Assembly: GCA_029884275.1 (NCBI GenBank)
Contig: JAOUIC010000050.1
Coordinates: 1-8,405, forward strand
Length of the DNA stretch: 8,405 bases
Direction of reading: 5' to 3'
DNA from: Gemmatimonadota bacterium
GTDB lineage: Bacteria > Gemmatimonadota > Gemmatimonadetes > Gemmatimonadales > GWC2-71-9
The position numbers and the translations under genes were made by a program. A model generated the notes under the pieces. That model searched no databases and was not told the DNA's origin. It worked only from the letters and a program-made list of their open reading frames with translations. Of the stretch, positions 6,262 to 8,405 are shown one piece after another (the first letter of the stretch is position 1; each line of letters opens with the position of its first letter).

Positions 6262-6277
6262 CGGCCCCTACGTGCGC
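6262..6277. repeat. Additional partial copy of the palindrome arm, overlapping the ATPase 3' end
   Basis: CGGCCCCTACGTGCGC (6262-6277) matches 14 of 16 bases of the right palindrome arm (6241-6256) and lies 21 bp further on in direct orientation. It contains the stop codon of the ATPase gene (TAG, complement of 6268-6270) and its last codons, so the end of that protein is written in repeat sequence. Confidence 0.6.
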
Positions 6278-8405
6278 CCCACACGATTCCGGATCGCCCC
6301 GACCACCTGCCCTACCAGCAGCGGAACCAGACTCATTCCAATCACCAGCATCCAGCCGCTCCGGCCGGGGGGGGACAGTCCCATCACCTCTGCCAGTCCT
6401 GGAAGGTGGATCGTCGCCAGGATGAGCGGCACGCAGAGCGCGAGCGCCCCCCACACCCAGGGATTGCGGGTGACGGCGTTCCGGAGCAGACCGGACCCAT
6501 CGGGCCGCATGTTGAACACGTGCCAGAGCTGGGCGAGGCCGAGGGTCAGGAATGCGATCGTATTGGCGGCCTCGTCCCCGACCTGAAGCCGGGTGAGCGC
6601 GACCTGGTGCGCGGTCAACACCGCGGCCGTGAGCAGGGCACCATACGCCGCGATCGCACGCCAGTGATGCCGAGTGAGGAGCGCGGCCCCGCCCCGGTGG
6701 GGAGGATGGGTGAGGACCGACGCATCGCCCTCGCCCAGCCCGAGCGCCAGCGCCGGGAACACATCGGTGACGAGATTGAGGAAGAGGATCTGCAGGGGGA
6801 GGAGGGGGAGCGGCGCGCCGACCGCCGTCGCCACCGCGATCACCCCTACCTCGCTGAGATTGCAGGACAGCAGGTAGAAGACGAACGCGCGCAGGTTCCC
6901 GAAGATCACCCGCCCTTCGCGGATCGCCTCCACGATGGTCGCGAAGGAGTCGTCGCGGAGCACGATGTCCGCCGCCTCGCGCGCGACCTCGGTCCCGCGG
7001 CGTCCCATGGCGATGCCGACATTGGCACGGGCCAGCGCGGGGGCGTCGTTGACGCCGTCGCCGGTCATCGCGACCACGTCTCCGTTTGCCTGGTGCAGCG
7101 CAATGAGGTCGAGCTTCTGCGCCGGGCTCATCCGCGCCACGATCGCGGCCCGCCGCAGGCGGTCGTGTGCGGTACCCGGCCCCTCCGCAGCGATGCGCAT
7201 CATCGCGCCGGTCACGGGAGCCTGGTCCTCCCCCGGAACCAGCAGGCCCACCTGGCGGGAGATGCTGAGCGCGGTCTCGGGATGGTCACCGGTCACCATC
7301 ACCACGCGGATGCCGGCGCCGCGGCAGGCCCGCAGGGCCGCCGCGACGTCCCCCCGCGGTGGATCCTCGATGCCCACCAGCCCCAGCAGGGTCAGGTCGG
7401 CATACGGCTGCTGCCGCGGACCGCCGTGGCGCCGCGCCAGTGCCAGCACCCGAAGCCCTTGAGCCGCGAGCGCATCGTCCCGAACCCGCCACCTGTCCCG
7501 CGTCGCCTGGTCGAGCGGGCGGTCACCCCCCTCAGTGGCCTCGGCGATGCAGTGCGCAAGCACCGCCTCGGTCGCCCCCTTCACTGCCACCCGCACCTCC
7601 TCGCCGGCGACATGCACCGTTCCCATCAGCCGCAGGTCGGGATCGAACGCCTCCTCGTGCACCTCCGACCAGTGCGACAGCAGCGCTGGGCGTAGAATCG
7701 CGTGCCGGGCCCCCAGCTCGAGCAGCGCCCCGTCGATCGGGTCGCCGACCGCGCCCTCCTCTCCCAGTGCGGCGTCATTGCACAGCACGCCGGTTTCGAT
7801 CAGGGCGCACAACGCACCGGCCGGAGCCGTGCCTGAGTCGGGCAACACCTCTCCTTCGGCGGTCACCACACGTACCACGGCGAGCCGGTTCTCGGTCAGG
7901 GTACCAGTCTTGTCCGTGAGGATGACCGTGGTGGCACCCAGCGTCTCGACCGCCGAGAGCCGGTTGACCAAGGCGTTGCGCTGTGCCATGCGGTGCATCC
8001 CGCGCGCCAGCGCGATGGTGGCGATGATCGGGAGTCCCTCCGGCACCGCGGCGACCGCCAGCGCGATTGCGGTCTCGACAATGAGGAATGGATCATGGCC
8101 CTGCAGTACCCCCGTCACCGCGACCACCGCCGCGATGGCGAGCGCCACCCACACCAGCCGCTGGCCGAACTCGCCCAACCGGCGCTGAAGCGGGGTCTCC
8201 TCCTCGTCGGCCTCGACCACCAGCTGGGTGATCCGTCCGAGCTCGGTGTCCATTCCGGTGGCGACGGCGAGCCCGATGCCGGCGCCCCGGGTCACCGCGG
8301 TGCCCTTGTGCAGCATGTTCCACCGCTCCGCCAGCGGCGGGTCGCCCGGGATGGTGCCGACTCGCTTGGCGACCGGTAGTGACTCGCCGGTGAGGGCCGC
8401 CTCAC
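6268..8405 (-). CDS. P2-type (SERCA-like) calcium-transporting ATPase, N-terminus outside window
   Basis: The final 711 residues of a P-type cation pump. The frame is open to the window edge, so the true start lies beyond 8405 and the internal ATG at 8316 is not the start. Visible in order: actuator motif TGES (8380-8391), M4 calcium-site motif PEGLP (8029-8043), phosphorylation motif DKTGTLT starting at 7914, KGATE of the nucleotide-binding domain, TGD, and hinge motif TGDGVND (7045-7065). M5 has N and E in CNLSEV, and M6 has N, T and D in NLVTD; with the PEGLP glutamate these match the main Ca-coordinating residues of SERCA, pointing to Ca2+ (possibly Mn2+) export rather than heavy-metal or K+ transport. 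Further C-terminal hydrophobic segments (M7-M10) follow, ending in a short basic tail. Regulation cannot be judged because the promoter is outside the window. Confidence 0.94.
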   Translation of the reverse strand, partial: EAALTGESLPVAKRVGTIPGDPPLAERWNMLHKGTAVTRGAGIGLAVATGMDTELGRITQLVVEADEEETPLQRRLGEFGQRLVWVALAIAAVVAVTGVLQGHDPFLIVETAIALAVAAVPEGLPIIATIALARGMHRMAQRNALVNRLSAVETLGATTVILTDKTGTLTENRLAVVRVVTAEGEVLPDSGTAPAGALCALIETGVLCNDAALGEEGAVGDPIDGALLELGARHAILRPALLSHWSEVHEEAFDPDLRLMGTVHVAGEEVRVAVKGATEAVLAHCIAEATEGGDRPLDQATRDRWRVRDDALAAQGLRVLALARRHGGPRQQPYADLTLLGLVGIEDPPRGDVAAALRACRGAGIRVVMVTGDHPETALSISRQVGLLVPGEDQAPVTGAMMRIAAEGPGTAHDRLRRAAIVARMSPAQKLDLIALHQANGDVVAMTGDGVNDAPALARANVGIAMGRRGTEVAREAADIVLRDDSFATIVEAIREGRVIFGNLRAFVFYLLSCNLSEVGVIAVATAVGAPLPLLPLQILFLNLVTDVFPALALGLGEGDASVLTHPPHRGGAALLTRHHWRAIAAYGALLTAAVLTAHQVALTRLQVGDEAANTIAFLTLGLAQLWHVFNMRPDGSGLLRNAVTRNPWVWGALALCVPLILATIHLPGLAEVMGLSPPGRSGWMLVIGMSLVPLLVGQVVGAIRNRVGRT

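Larger units (their letters stand above)
5954..6267. other. Convergent intergenic region with hairpins and no gene
   Basis: This stretch separates the plus-strand metallopeptidase gene from the minus-strand ATPase gene. No convincing coding region was found: the open frames here give arginine-rich, low-complexity peptides. It contains an imperfect inverted repeat (CGGGCCCAT at 6076-6084 against ATGGGGCCCG at 6098-6107, one bulged G), a T-tailed terminator at 6188-6216, and a long palindrome at 6216-6257. No promoter that would serve either flanking gene is expected or seen. Confidence 0.7.

Noticed and set aside
6153..6425. Small open frame giving a CRGRMNAAPTCT-like peptide
   Set aside because: This is a translation of the GTAGGGGCCGCAT palindrome and its neighbour copy, a typical spurious product of intergenic repeats.
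6238..7695. A 485-codon plus-strand open frame opposite the ATPase gene
   Set aside because: Its first codons come from the palindrome, its composition is His/Arg/Pro/Gln-rich, and the minus strand carries all P-type ATPase motifs.

Overview
This is a GC-rich window of ordinary chromosomal appearance, with tightly packed genes, SD-type ribosome sites and GC-rich hairpin terminators. Two lipoprotein signal peptides and a Mn-type superoxide dismutase indicate an aerobic or aerotolerant bacterium, probably Gram-negative. A soil or sediment phylum such as Gemmatimonadota would fit, but that is a guess from composition and gene style, because no rRNA or other marker gene is present. No tRNA, rRNA, CRISPR array, transposase or phage gene was seen.

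Layout. (1) Bases 1-49 hold the probable tail of a + strand gene that runs in from outside the window. (2) Bases 71-1140, minus strand, carry a two-gene oxidative-stress operon: Mn superoxide dismutase (sodA-like) followed after only 5 bp by an AhpE/BCP-type thiol peroxidase. The first enzyme makes H2O2 and the second can remove it. A sigma70-like promoter lies at about 1201-1229. (3) Bases 1408-3798, plus strand, carry two tandem paralogous lipoproteins of the endonuclease/exonuclease/phosphatase (EEP) superfamily. Each has its own strong SD and its own GC-rich terminator hairpin, so they look like a duplication of a whole transcription unit. (4) Bases 3922-5953, plus strand, carry two overlapping genes: an ATP-grasp ligase related to D-Ala-D-Ala ligase, and a zinc-ribbon protein with eight cysteine pairs fused to an HELGH metallopeptidase domain. 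This ligase/peptidase pair is the least conventional unit in the window. (5) Bases 5954-6267 are a convergent intergenic region with a T-tailed terminator and a near-perfect palindrome. A third partial copy of the palindrome arm runs into the end of the next gene. (6) Bases 6268-8405, minus strand, carry most of a P2-type (SERCA-like) calcium-transporting ATPase whose N-terminus lies beyond the window.

The units appear functionally separate: ROS detoxification, envelope-anchored phosphoesterases, a putative cytoplasmic ligase/peptidase module and cation export. The best candidate for something under-described is the ATP-grasp plus zinc-ribbon metallopeptidase pair. The twin EEP lipoproteins come second.
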